Assembly (NCBI GenBank): GCA_024639335.1
Contig: JAHEIN010000013.1
Coordinates: 1 to 32,426 of the forward strand
Direction: 5' to 3'
Length of the DNA: 32,426 bases
Source of the DNA: a bacterium
GTDB lineage: Bacteria; Actinomycetota; Acidimicrobiia; Spongiisociales; ZC4RG35
Under the pieces are notes generated by a model. That model saw nothing but the letters and a program-made list of their open reading frames with translations. It was not told the DNA's origin and did no database searches. This document shows, piece by piece, positions 18,252 to 27,117 of the stretch (the stretch's first letter is position 1; every line of letters starts with the position of its first letter). The position numbers and the translations under genes are program-made.

Positions 18252-19772
18252 TCAGACGTTCGAATCGGGGAACGTGGCCTTCCGGCGTTCGATCCACTCG
18301 GTGAGTTCTTGGTCGACTCCGGCCGGAAGCGCTGGTTGCTCGTAGCCGGCCAGGAGTTCCTTCCATGCCTCCGAGGCGCGCGTCTCGGCGTCCTTCGATC
18401 CCTCGGCCTCCCACTGCTCGAAGCTGTTCGCATCCGCCAGACCGCTCTTCCAGAATGCGGTCTGGAAGTTGGCCAGGGTGTGCGCTGAGCCGAGGTGATG
18501 CTGGCCCGGTTCGGTCTGGTGGAAGGCGGTCATCCCCTGGGCGTTCTCCGACAGGTCGAATCCTCGCTCTACCTTCGCGTGGGCACCGAGTTGATCGGCG
18601 TCGAGCATGAACTTCTCGTATCCCATGGTCAGTCCTCCTTCGAGCCAGCCGGCAGCATGGAGGACGAAGTTCGTTCCGGCCGCCAGCGTCGGCCCCATGA
18701 CCGCAGCCGACTCGTAGGCGGCCTGGGCGTCGGGCGTCTTCGACGCGGTCAGTTGGCCGCCCGTGCGCATCGGCACACCGAGCCTTCTCGCCAGCTCACC
18801 GACCGCGCTCATGATCAAGGCAGGCTCGGGCGTCCCGAAGGTCGGCGCCCCCGACTGCATGTCCATCGTCGACACGAAGGCCCCCAGCACCACTGGTGCG
18901 CCCGGTCGTACCAGTTGGGCTGCCGCCATCCCGACCATCGACTCCGCCAGGATTTGCGCAGTGACAGCGGCCGCCGAGACCGGGCTCATGGCGCCGGCGA
19001 GAATGAAGGGCGTGAAGATGCACGCCTGGTTGTTTGCGGCATAGACCTCCGCCGCTTCCAGCATCGTCGCGTCCCAAGTGAGTGGTGAACTGGCATTGAT
19101 GAGGCTCATCACCACGGTCTCGGCCGGCACCCGGTCCTCCCCGAACACGATCCTGGCCATGTCGACGGTGTCCTGGGCGCGTTCGCCGGCGGTCACCGAG
19201 CCCATGAATGGTTTGTCCGAGAATCGCAAGTGGGCAGCGACCATGTCGAAGTGTCGCTTGTTGACCGGCAGATCGACTGGCTCGCAGATCGTGCCACCGG
19301 AGTGATGGAGGTTCGGCTGCAGGTAGGCAAGCTTGACGAAGTTCTCAAAATCTGTGATCGAGCCATAGCGCCGACCACCTTCCAGATCGCGCACGAATGG
19401 CGAGCCGTACGCCGGAGCGAACACGGTTGCCGACCCACCGATCTGGACGCTTCGCGCCGGGTTGCGGGCATGCTGAGTGAAGGTCGCAGGCGCCGTGGCG
19501 ACGAGTGATCGGACCAGGCCAGGCTCGAAGCGGACCCGGGTTCCCGCGACCGACGCTCCGGCATCTCGGAAGCGCTCGACGGTCGCTTCGTGATGGATCT
19601 CGATCCCGACCTCGGCCAGAATGCGGTCGGCGTTGTACTCGATGATCTCCAGTCCCTCGGTCGAGATCATCACTCGGGGAGGGATCTCCCGGGTCAGGAA
19701 AGGCTCGGCTTCCAGAACCGCCCCCGCCCGGGCCGCCCTCCGGCCGTCTCTGCCTCCGCTACGTCTCGCCAT
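18252..19772 (-). CDS. trimethylamine methyltransferase MttB-family protein (non-pyrrolysine)
   Basis: ILAEVGIEIHHEATVERFRDAGA, FAPAYGSPFVRDLEGGRRYGSITDFENFVKLAY, LHHSGGTICEPVDLPVNKRHFDM. The 506-aa frame is uninterrupted by in-frame TAG. Confidence 0.93.
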   Translation of the reverse strand: MARRSGGRDGRRAARAGAVLEAEPFLTREIPPRVMISTEGLEIIEYNADRILAEVGIEIHHEATVERFRDAGASVAGTRVRFEPGLVRSLVATAPATFTQHARNPARSVQIGGSATVFAPAYGSPFVRDLEGGRRYGSITDFENFVKLAYLQPNLHHSGGTICEPVDLPVNKRHFDMVAAHLRFSDKPFMGSVTAGERAQDTVDMARIVFGEDRVPAETVVMSLINASSPLTWDATMLEAAEVYAANNQACIFTPFILAGAMSPVSAAAVTAQILAESMVGMAAAQLVRPGAPVVLGAFVSTMDMQSGAPTFGTPEPALIMSAVGELARRLGVPMRTGGQLTASKTPDAQAAYESAAVMGPTLAAGTNFVLHAAGWLEGGLTMGYEKFMLDADQLGAHAKVERGFDLSENAQGMTAFHQTEPGQHHLGSAHTLANFQTAFWKSGLADANSFEQWEAEGSKDAETRASEAWKELLAGYEQPALPAGVDQELTEWIERRKATFPDSNV

Positions 19773-19781
19773 GGTCGCTCC

Positions 19782-21791
19782 TCATGTGGCGGCTCTTCTC
19801 CGCCGCTGTCCGCTCGCAGCGGCGGTTCTCGGGGGAAGACTCATCACCTTCGTCAGATGGGGATACTCGGCGGTCCGATGCGGGATGGCCATCGCGTCGA
19901 CGAAGTGCTCCTGAAAGCGGGGCTCGGTGGCGGTCTCGATCTTCTCGACTCCGATGGCGATCTCTTCGATCTCTCGCCGGGCTTCGCTGCTCAACAGTGC
20001 GATCATCGCACCGGTGCCGGCGGCGTTCCCGGCCGCCGAGATCCGGTCGACGTCGCAGTCGGGGATCATGCCGAGGGCAACGGCATGGGCCGGATCGATG
20101 TGGGCTCCGAACGCCCCGGCCAACCGGATCTGATCGACCTGATCGACCCCGAAGTGGTCCATCAGCAGCCGGATACCGGCGTAGAGGGCGGCCTTTGCGA
20201 GTTGGATGGCGCGTACGTCGTTCTGGGTGATCCTGATGTCGACGTCGTCGTCTTGGAAGAGGATGAACGAATGGGTGCGTCCGTCGGCCACGATCCGATC
20301 GGAACGCCCCGAATCCACGATCACCCCGTTCGTCGACACGACCCCGGCGAGCATCAGTTGCGCGACCGCTTCGATGATCCCCGACCCGCAGATGCCAGTC
20401 ACGCCGACCTTCCCGATCCGCTCCTCGAACTCGGGCTCGTCCGACCACGGCTCGCAACCGATCACGCTGAATCTGACGTCGAGGCCGTCCGGATCGATGC
20501 GGACACGTTCGATCGCTCCAGGGGCCGCCCGCTGTCCGGCCGAGATCTGAGCCCCTTCGAATGCCGGCCCGGTCGGTGACGATGCCGCAACGAGCCGCTT
20601 CCGGTTGCCGAGCACGATCTCGGCATTGGTGCCGACATCTACGAGCAACTGGACATCTTCGGATCGATACGGTGTCTCCGACAGGATGGCGGCGGTGGTG
20701 TCGGCGCCCACGTGCCCTGCGATCAGGGGGAGCGTGTACAGCCGGGCCGCAGGATGGACGTTCAAGCCGACCTCGGCTGCGCCGACCTCGATGCTGGATG
20801 CTGTGGCGAGTGCGAAGGGGGCGGAGCCGAGCGGCGTCGGATCGATCCCCAGGAACAGATGGTGCATGATCGGATTCCCGACGGCCACCACCTCGACGAT
20901 TTCGTGGCGATCGACTTCTGCCTCGGCGGCAAGCACGCCGACCAGCTCGTTCGCGGCCGATCTGACGGCGTCGGTCAGCCGGGCGGCACCGTCCTCGGGG
21001 TTCATCATGACGTAGGAGACACGGCTCATGAGGTCCTCGCCGAACCGGATCTGAGGGTTCATCCGGCCCGCCGACGCCAGAACGTCGCCGGTCATCAGAT
21101 TGCAGAGGTGGGCGGCGACCGTGGTCGACCCGATGTCGAAGGCGACGCCGTAGACGGCGTCTCGGAAGCCCGGCCACACCGCCACGATGGAAACTCCATC
21201 TCGGACCGCCAAGGTCACCGCATGGCCGCTCGCTCGCAGCGCCGGCTGGAGATCCCGCAGCACCGATGGCGCCAGATGGAGGTCCTTCGAACCCCACTGG
21301 GCGGCCAACGCAGCCGCGAGGCGCTCGGCGTCACCGGGCACACCGTCCAGTGTCGCCGGCTCGACCTCGACGTACAAGAGGCGGACGACAGGATCGATGG
21401 GGAGGTTGTCGACCTCTGGCCGTTTGCGGATGACCTGTCTGTGAACCTGGGAGTCGGCGGGTATCTCGATGACCACGTCGTCGTGTGCTCGTGCGGCACA
21501 CGCCAGCCTGCGGCCCTCTACCAGAGGTTTGCGGCCTCGATATGCGGTCTCCGTCTCGGCCACCGCCGAGAGGCGACTCGGGCGTTCGTCGATGCCGGGG
21601 ACGCTCCCGATCTCGATCTGGCATCTCCCGCAGATCCCCCGGCCCGCGCAAATCGAGTCAAGGTCCACGCCGACCTGCCTGGCGGCATCGAGGATCACCG
21701 TCCCATGCGGGACCGTGGCGCGCCTGCCCGACGGCGTGAATACGACCTCGACGTCGGTCACGTCACCGGCCCGTTCGGCGGCGGTTTTCAC
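19782..21791 (-). CDS. 2Fe-2S ferredoxin/ASKHA-domain corrinoid reductive activator (RamA-like, DUF4445)
   Basis: N-term VILDAARQVGVDLDSICAGRGICGRCQIEIG ferredoxin; AFDIGSTTVAAHLCNLMTGDVLAS and LLVDVGTNAEIVLGN ASKHA motifs. A GTG at 21761 is an alternative start. Confidence 0.92.
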   Translation of the reverse strand: MKTAAERAGDVTDVEVVFTPSGRRATVPHGTVILDAARQVGVDLDSICAGRGICGRCQIEIGSVPGIDERPSRLSAVAETETAYRGRKPLVEGRRLACAARAHDDVVIEIPADSQVHRQVIRKRPEVDNLPIDPVVRLLYVEVEPATLDGVPGDAERLAAALAAQWGSKDLHLAPSVLRDLQPALRASGHAVTLAVRDGVSIVAVWPGFRDAVYGVAFDIGSTTVAAHLCNLMTGDVLASAGRMNPQIRFGEDLMSRVSYVMMNPEDGAARLTDAVRSAANELVGVLAAEAEVDRHEIVEVVAVGNPIMHHLFLGIDPTPLGSAPFALATASSIEVGAAEVGLNVHPAARLYTLPLIAGHVGADTTAAILSETPYRSEDVQLLVDVGTNAEIVLGNRKRLVAASSPTGPAFEGAQISAGQRAAPGAIERVRIDPDGLDVRFSVIGCEPWSDEPEFEERIGKVGVTGICGSGIIEAVAQLMLAGVVSTNGVIVDSGRSDRIVADGRTHSFILFQDDDVDIRITQNDVRAIQLAKAALYAGIRLLMDHFGVDQVDQIRLAGAFGAHIDPAHAVALGMIPDCDVDRISAAGNAAGTGAMIALLSSEARREIEEIAIGVEKIETATEPRFQEHFVDAMAIPHRTAEYPHLTKVMSLPPRTAAASGQRRRRAAT

Positions 21792-22659
21792 GGCGTCGGC
21801 CTTCGCCCTGGGCCGCCGGCTGCCGGTTCGCCTTGATCCAGTTGGCGCAATCCTGATCGTGTCCCGCCAGGACGTCGGCGGCCATGATCGACCTGGTGAT
21901 CTCGGGCTCGAGAGGGTTCGTGATCGCCGACGTCATCCCTGCGCCGATCGCCATCGCGAGGAAGGCGCCATTGATGGCCGACCGATTGGGCAGCCCGAAG
22001 CTGACATTCGATGCTCCACACGTCGTATTGACCTGCAGTTCGGTCCGAAGGCGCCGGACGAGATGGAAGACCTGTTGTCCGGCAGTCCCCATCGCGCCGA
22101 TCGGCATGACGAGCGGATCGACGACGATGTCCGAGTTGGGGATGCCGTGATCGGCTGCGCGGTTCACGATTTTCCTGGCCACCTCGAATCTCACGTCGGG
22201 GTCGGTGGAGATTCCGGTTTCGTCATTGGTGATCGCCACCACCGCTGCGCCGTGCTTGGCCACCAATGGAAGCACGCGTTCCATCTGCTCGTCCTCACCC
22301 GTCACGGAATTGACGAGCGCCTTGCCCTGATAGACCGACAGGCCGGCTTCGAGGGCTTCGACTATCGAAGAGTCGATCGAGAGTGGAACATCGACCAGGC
22401 GCTGTACGAGCTCGACGGTCTTGGCGAGGATCGCCGGCTCGTCGGCGAGAGGGATTCCGGCGTTCACATCCAGCATGTGCGCACCCGCCGCCACCTGGGC
22501 GACGGCGTCGGTCTCCACCCGGGAGAAATCGCCCTTTTTCATCTCCTCGGCCAGCAGCTTGCGTCCGGTCGGGTTTATCCGTTCGCCGATGATCACGAAT
22601 GGTCGATCGAAGCCGATCACGGTCTCGTGCGTCGTGCTGGCGAGCACGGTGTCTGTCAT
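21763..22659 (-). CDS. methyltetrahydrofolate:corrinoid methyltransferase (pterin-binding family)
   Basis: FVIIGERINPTGRKLLAEEMKKGDF, AHMLDVNAGIPLADE, PLSIDSSIVEALEAGLSVYQGKALVNSVTGE, NTTCGASNVSFGLPNRSAINGAFLAMAIGAGMTSAITNP. Confidence 0.93.
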   Translation of the reverse strand: MTDTVLASTTHETVIGFDRPFVIIGERINPTGRKLLAEEMKKGDFSRVETDAVAQVAAGAHMLDVNAGIPLADEPAILAKTVELVQRLVDVPLSIDSSIVEALEAGLSVYQGKALVNSVTGEDEQMERVLPLVAKHGAAVVAITNDETGISTDPDVRFEVARKIVNRAADHGIPNSDIVVDPLVMPIGAMGTAGQQVFHLVRRLRTELQVNTTCGASNVSFGLPNRSAINGAFLAMAIGAGMTSAITNPLEPEITRSIMAADVLAGHDQDCANWIKANRQPAAQGEGRRRENRRRTGR

Positions 22660-22967
22660 GGAGTCTCTCCGTTGCTGTGGCCGTTGTTTGCGACCAGTCG
22701 GTTGACTATTTCGGGGGGATGGGCGGCGACGAGTCGCTCGACCTCGGCCGTCACCTCGGAATCGAGGTCGTCGCCGCACGGTCGGGAGTCGCGCCGCCAC
22801 TCCTCGAGGTAGGTGTCGGCGCCGAAGAGCCCAGCGTTCATCGCTGCGCGGTCGATGGCGACCTGGAAGCGACCGGGGAGCTCCCGGCGCGCCTTGATTC
22901 GGCCCGAGCGCGCGACCACCTGGGCAGGGATGTCCCGCCAGGAGATGATGGTGAGCTCAGCCGACAT
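22656..22967 (-). CDS. 'virulence factor' family small protein (conserved partner of corrinoid methyltransferase clusters)
   Basis: MSAELTIISWRDIPAQVVARSGRIKARRELPGRFQVAIDRAAMNAGLFGADTYLEEWRR. Overlaps both neighbours. Confidence 0.82.
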   Translation of the reverse strand: MSAELTIISWRDIPAQVVARSGRIKARRELPGRFQVAIDRAAMNAGLFGADTYLEEWRRDSRPCGDDLDSEVTAEVERLVAAHPPEIVNRLVANNGHSNGETP

Positions 22968-23589
22968 GAGGATCTCCGGCGATGGCCGACTCCTCGATGG
23001 CTCGGCGGAGCGGGTCGAGCCCGGTCTCGATGTGCTCGAACTCCAACCCGAGCCGCTCGGCGGCTTCCAGGGCGCGCCGGACCAGGTCCGGGGTCGGCTG
23101 CTGCGACAGGTAGACCAGCCTGCGATAGTGCCGGAAATAATCATCGAGCAGATGCGGCCAACGGTCGAGTCCGAGTCCACGCCAGACGAAGAGATCGAAG
23201 TGGCGAGCGAGATAGTCGGTCAGGTAGAAGGTGTGCGGGTCGTTGACGTCGTGGAACGTCGCACTGCCGGCGAAGAACTCGTAGCAGTGCGCGCCGGGAA
23301 TCCTGGTCACGTGATCCCATCGCTCGAGGAGCGTGTCGAGTCGACCACCGGTTCCGCAGTCGGCGTAGCCGAGGATCACGGCATCGAACTCCTCTGCGTG
23401 CTCGCGGAGTCGGCTCTCGATTGCGTCTGGGATCTGCTCGGGTCGGTTGTGGAGGATGCCGGGGAGGTGATCCAGTTTGACGTCGAGTGCATCGATCTGG
23501 CCGAGGATCTTCGTGAGTTCTCCTGCGATGGCGCCGCAGCCCAGTACCCATACTCGTCGGGTCGCAGCGGTGCCAGTCGTCACGCTCAA
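22957..23589 (-). CDS. DUF1638 domain protein
   Basis: VWVLGCGAIAGELTKIL, LHNRPEQIPDAIESRL, FDAVILGYADCGTGGRLDTLL, HCYEFFAG. Confidence 0.9.
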   Translation of the reverse strand: MSVTTGTAATRRVWVLGCGAIAGELTKILGQIDALDVKLDHLPGILHNRPEQIPDAIESRLREHAEEFDAVILGYADCGTGGRLDTLLERWDHVTRIPGAHCYEFFAGSATFHDVNDPHTFYLTDYLARHFDLFVWRGLGLDRWPHLLDDYFRHYRRLVYLSQQPTPDLVRRALEAAERLGLEFEHIETGLDPLRRAIEESAIAGDPHVG

Positions 23590-24284
23590 TCCTCTCCGCC
23601 AACGAGGCGACGGGTGAGTACCAGGGCTTCCGCCGTCTCAGCGGCCACGGCGGCATCCCGGCAGTAGGCGTCGGCCCCGACCGCAGCACCAAACTCTTCG
23701 TTGAGTGGCGCGCCGCCCACCAGCACGATGTAGTCGTTGCGCATCCCGCGTTCGGTCATCGTGTCGATGACCACCTTCATGTACGGCATCGTGGTCGTGA
23801 GGAGAGCCGACATGCCGAGGATGTCGGGTCGGTGTTCGTCGAGGGCGGCGAGGTAGGTGTCGACGTCGACGTTGATGCCGAGATCGATGACTTCGAACCC
23901 TGCCCCCTCGAGCATCATGCCGACGAGGTTCTTGCCGATGTCGTGAATGTCGCCTTTGACCGTGCCGATGACGACCTTGCCGACCTGCTCTGCGCCGGTC
24001 TCGGCGAGCAGGGGGCGGAGGATCGCCATTCCCGCCTTCATCGCATTCGCCGCCAACAGGACCTCGGGCACGAAGAGGATGCCGTCACGGAAGTCCTCGC
24101 CGACCACGCGCATGCCTTGGACCAGGGCGTCGTTGAGCACTCGTTCCGGTCCCCAATCCCGGCCCAACAAGATCTGGGTCCCCTCGGCGATCTCGTCGGC
24201 CATGCCGTCATAGAGATCGTCGTGCATCTGCTCGACCAACTCGGCATCGTCGAGGCTGCTGAGATCCAGATCGTCGTCGCTCAT
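23586..24284 (-). CDS. corrinoid (B12-binding) methyltransferase protein, MtbC/MttC-like
   Basis: FVPEVLLAANAMKAGMAILRPLL, VVIGTVKGDIHDIGKNLVGMMLEGAGFEVIDLG is the DxHxxG cobalamin-binding motif. Confidence 0.95.
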   Translation of the reverse strand: MSDDDLDLSSLDDAELVEQMHDDLYDGMADEIAEGTQILLGRDWGPERVLNDALVQGMRVVGEDFRDGILFVPEVLLAANAMKAGMAILRPLLAETGAEQVGKVVIGTVKGDIHDIGKNLVGMMLEGAGFEVIDLGINVDVDTYLAALDEHRPDILGMSALLTTTMPYMKVVIDTMTERGMRNDYIVLVGGAPLNEEFGAAVGADAYCRDAAVAAETAEALVLTRRLVGGED

Positions 24285-24340
24285 GGGCGGCTCCTGAGAG
24301 GTCGCTCCAACAGCTGGTCGGGCCGACCAGGCCGTGGCTT

Positions 24341-24357
24341 GTTCCGCATGGTGGAAT
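24341..24357. promoter_or_regulatory. candidate IclR operator (GTTCCGCATGGTGGAAT)
   Basis: TTCCrC-N3-GyGGAA palindrome upstream of the corrinoid protein gene; matches the iclR-promoter site. Confidence 0.6.
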
Positions 24358-24449
24358 CATGCGCAGTTGTCGGCACACTATCGGTTGCGATGCTTGCTGT
24401 CCACAGAAAACGGGGAGAATTCGCAGTGATGCGTTGATCTCCGGACGTA

Positions 24450-24462
24450 CGAGAATTTCTCG
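24450..24462. promoter_or_regulatory. palindrome CGAGAA-T-TTCTCG nested in CCGGA...TCCGG
   Basis: Perfect 6-bp arms with a 1-nt centre in the divergent intergenic region. Confidence 0.45.
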
Positions 24463-24478
24463 GTTTCCGGTAGACGAC

Positions 24479-24491
24479 GCTCCGGCGGAGC
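24479..24491. promoter_or_regulatory. palindrome GCTCCG-G-CGGAGC
   Basis: Perfect 6-bp arms with a 1-nt centre in the divergent intergenic region. Confidence 0.4.
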
Positions 24492-24501
24492 GGTATCGTC
24501 G

Positions 24502-24536
24502 GATCCACCATCAGGACTCGTTCCATATGGTGGATC
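24502..24536. promoter_or_regulatory. 10-bp inverted repeat GATCCACCAT-N15-ATGGTGGATC containing candidate IclR operator GTTCCATATGGTGGATC (24520-24536)
   Basis: Both arms perfect; the right arm overlaps the third copy of the IclR-like motif, upstream of the DMGDH-like gene. Confidence 0.6.
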
Positions 24537-24609
24537 GTCTCGTCGTGGGACGGTCGAGCACAGTCGTGGCTCGAGCCGCGAACCATCCCCAGGCCCAGGA
24601 GTCACAACG

Positions 24610-27114
24610 GTGAGCGATCTTCCCTCCAACGCCAAAGTCGTCGTCATCGGAGCCGGCATCGTCGGCAACGCCGTGGTCGGCCACCTCGCAGATCTCGGCT
24701 GGACCGAGATCGTCCAGATCGACAAGGGGCCGCTTCCCAATCCCGGCGGTTCGACGGGACACGCCTCGAATTTCATCTTCCCAGTCGATCATGGCAAGGA
24801 GATGGCTGCGCTCACCCTCGACAGCCAACAGCAGTACGAGGAGATGGGAGTCAGCACGACGTGCGGCGGGATCGAGGTCGCCCGAACGCCCGAGCGCATG
24901 GAAGAACTCCGTCGCCGCCTGAGCTCTGCAACAGCTTTCGGGATCGAGGCGGAGATGCTCACGCCAGAGCAGGTCAAGGAGAAGGTCCCGTTCGTCGACG
25001 AGTCGGTGATACTCGGCGGCTTCTACACCCCCAGCGTGTCCGTGGTCGACTCGCTGCGAGCCGGCACGATCTTCCGGGAGCGGGCGCAGGCGAAAGAAGC
25101 CCTCACCGTGTTCCCCAATACCGAGGTCACCGACATCGAGGTCGAAGACGGCGCCGTGAAAGCGGTGGTGACGGATCGGGGCCGGATCGAGACCGAGTAC
25201 GTCGTTGTCGCGTGCGGCTGCTGGAGCCCTCGGATCGCCGCCATGGCCGGCGCAACCATCCCGCTCACGCCGGCAGTGCACCAGATGATCGACGTCGGGC
25301 CGATCGATGTCCTGGTCGAGACCAACAACGAGATCGCCTATCCGATCATCCGCGACATGGACACGTTCATGTACGAGCGTCAATCCGCCGGGTCGATGGA
25401 GGTCGGCTCGTATGCCCACCGGCCGATCTTCCTCCACCCCGACGACATTCCTTCGATCGAGGAATCGAAGCTGTCGCCGACCGAGCTCCCGTTCACTGCA
25501 GACGATTTCGATCCGCAGCTGGAAGACGCGCTGGAGCTGATGCCCGACATCCTGGCCGAGGCCGAGATCAAGTACGCCATCAACGGGCTGCTGTCGCTGA
25601 CCCCCGATGCCATGCCTCTGATCGGTGAGTCCATCGAGGTCCGCAATCTCTGGTCGGCTGCCGCCATCTGGATCAAGGAAGGGCCAGGTGCCGGCCGGCT
25701 GGTTGCCGAATGGATGACCTACGGGGCCCCGTCGATCGACCCTCACCACTCCGATATCTCGCGCCTCTACGACGTGAACCGCACCGAAGAGCACGTCATT
25801 GCGAGATGTGCGGAGCACTTCAACAAGACCTACGGCATCGTCCACCCGAGGGAGCAGTGGGAATCCCGGCGTGACCTGGTGGTGTCGCCGCTCCGCGAGC
25901 GCACCGACGCCCTGGGCGCGGTCTACTTCCAAGCCGGAGTCACCGAGCGGCCACAGTGGTACGAAACCAACAAGGCCCTGCTCGACGAGTACCAGGCCGA
26001 CGATCGACCGCATGAGTGGGATGCGCGCTGGTGGTCACCAATCAGCACCGCCGAGCATCTCGCTCTTCGTGACCGGGTTGGGATCGTCGATCTGAGTGCC
26101 TTCGTCACCTTCGACGTCACGGGCCCCGGGGCGCTCGATTACGTGCAGCACATGGTCGTCAACCAGGTCGACAAGCCGATCGGGTCAGCCGTGTACACGC
26201 CTCTGCTCAACGGGCACGGAGGGTTCCGTTCGGACCTGACGGTCAAGCGACTCGGTACCGACCACTTCCGTATCGTCACCGGCGCGTTCGACGGCCCGCG
26301 GGACGAGTACTGGTTCCGCAAGCATCTGCCCGACGACGGATCGGTCACCTTCACCGACACCTCGAAGTCCATGGTCACCATCGGAGTATGGGGTCCGCAC
26401 GCTCGTGAGGTGCTGTCCTCGATCACCGAAGATGATCTGTCGAACGAAGTCTTCCGATACGGCACGACCGCAGAAGTCGACTTCGGCGGCATCAGCACCC
26501 GGATGCTCCGCATCTCCTACGTCGGCGAGCTCGGCTGGGAGGTCTACGTCCCGGTCGATGACGCCGTTGCGTTGTGGGACATGATCTGGGAAGCAGGGCA
26601 GTCGCACGGCATCGTGCCCGTCGGTGGAGGTGTCTACGGCACGACCGGTCGGCTCGAGAAGGGCTACCGGCTGATGGGGGCGGAGCTCGAGTCTGAGTAC
26701 TCCCCGGTGGAAGCCGGGCTCGCCCGGCCGCGGGTCAAGTCCGCTGACTTCATCGGCAAGGAGGCCTATCTCGAGGCTCGCGAGGCGGGGCCGATCGCCA
26801 CGCTTTGCACGTTCACCGTCGACGACCACATGTCCGTGGCGGGAATTCCCCGCTACATGACCGGAGGTGAGCCGATCGTCGACACCGACGGCAATCGCAT
26901 CGTCGATTCGCGCGGGCGCATCTCGATCGTGACCACAGCAGGGATGGGGCCCTCCGTCGGCAGATATCTGCTTCTGGGATACCTCCCGACTGAGCTCGCA
27001 GTCGAAGGAGCTTCATTCGGCGTCAAGTACATGAACGAGATCTATCCGATCACGGTTGCCGTCGCCGGCTCGACACCGCTGTTCGACCCAGACGATTCCC
27101 GGATGAAGGGCTGA
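24610..27114 (+). CDS. dimethylglycine/sarcosine dehydrogenase-like FAD oxidoreductase with C-terminal GcvT (folate-binding) domains
   Basis: VVVIGAGIVGNAVVGHLADLGW Rossmann; GGSTGHASNF conserved His; C-term aminomethyltransferase-like domain (RVGIVDLSAFVTFDVTGPGALDYVQHM..., SYVGELGWEVYVP). GTG start. Confidence 0.92.
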   Translation: MSDLPSNAKVVVIGAGIVGNAVVGHLADLGWTEIVQIDKGPLPNPGGSTGHASNFIFPVDHGKEMAALTLDSQQQYEEMGVSTTCGGIEVARTPERMEELRRRLSSATAFGIEAEMLTPEQVKEKVPFVDESVILGGFYTPSVSVVDSLRAGTIFRERAQAKEALTVFPNTEVTDIEVEDGAVKAVVTDRGRIETEYVVVACGCWSPRIAAMAGATIPLTPAVHQMIDVGPIDVLVETNNEIAYPIIRDMDTFMYERQSAGSMEVGSYAHRPIFLHPDDIPSIEESKLSPTELPFTADDFDPQLEDALELMPDILAEAEIKYAINGLLSLTPDAMPLIGESIEVRNLWSAAAIWIKEGPGAGRLVAEWMTYGAPSIDPHHSDISRLYDVNRTEEHVIARCAEHFNKTYGIVHPREQWESRRDLVVSPLRERTDALGAVYFQAGVTERPQWYETNKALLDEYQADDRPHEWDARWWSPISTAEHLALRDRVGIVDLSAFVTFDVTGPGALDYVQHMVVNQVDKPIGSAVYTPLLNGHGGFRSDLTVKRLGTDHFRIVTGAFDGPRDEYWFRKHLPDDGSVTFTDTSKSMVTIGVWGPHAREVLSSITEDDLSNEVFRYGTTAEVDFGGISTRMLRISYVGELGWEVYVPVDDAVALWDMIWEAGQSHGIVPVGGGVYGTTGRLEKGYRLMGAELESEYSPVEAGLARPRVKSADFIGKEAYLEAREAGPIATLCTFTVDDHMSVAGIPRYMTGGEPIVDTDGNRIVDSRGRISIVTTAGMGPSVGRYLLLGYLPTELAVEGASFGVKYMNEIYPITVAVAGSTPLFDPDDSRMKG

Positions 27115-27117
27115 CCG

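Noticed and set aside
20712-22812. Long plus-strand ORFs (374 and 447 aa) opposite RamA-like/MtgA-like genes
   Set aside because: Shadow frames opposite conserved genes.
24285-24609. Possible cobalamin riboswitch upstream of the corrinoid operon
   Set aside because: No recognisable B12 box (GCCACTG/AGCCAGGAGACC-like) on either strand.
24511-26013. 500-aa minus-strand ORF opposite the DMGDH-like gene
   Set aside because: Shadow frame; no motifs, covers the divergent promoter palindromes.
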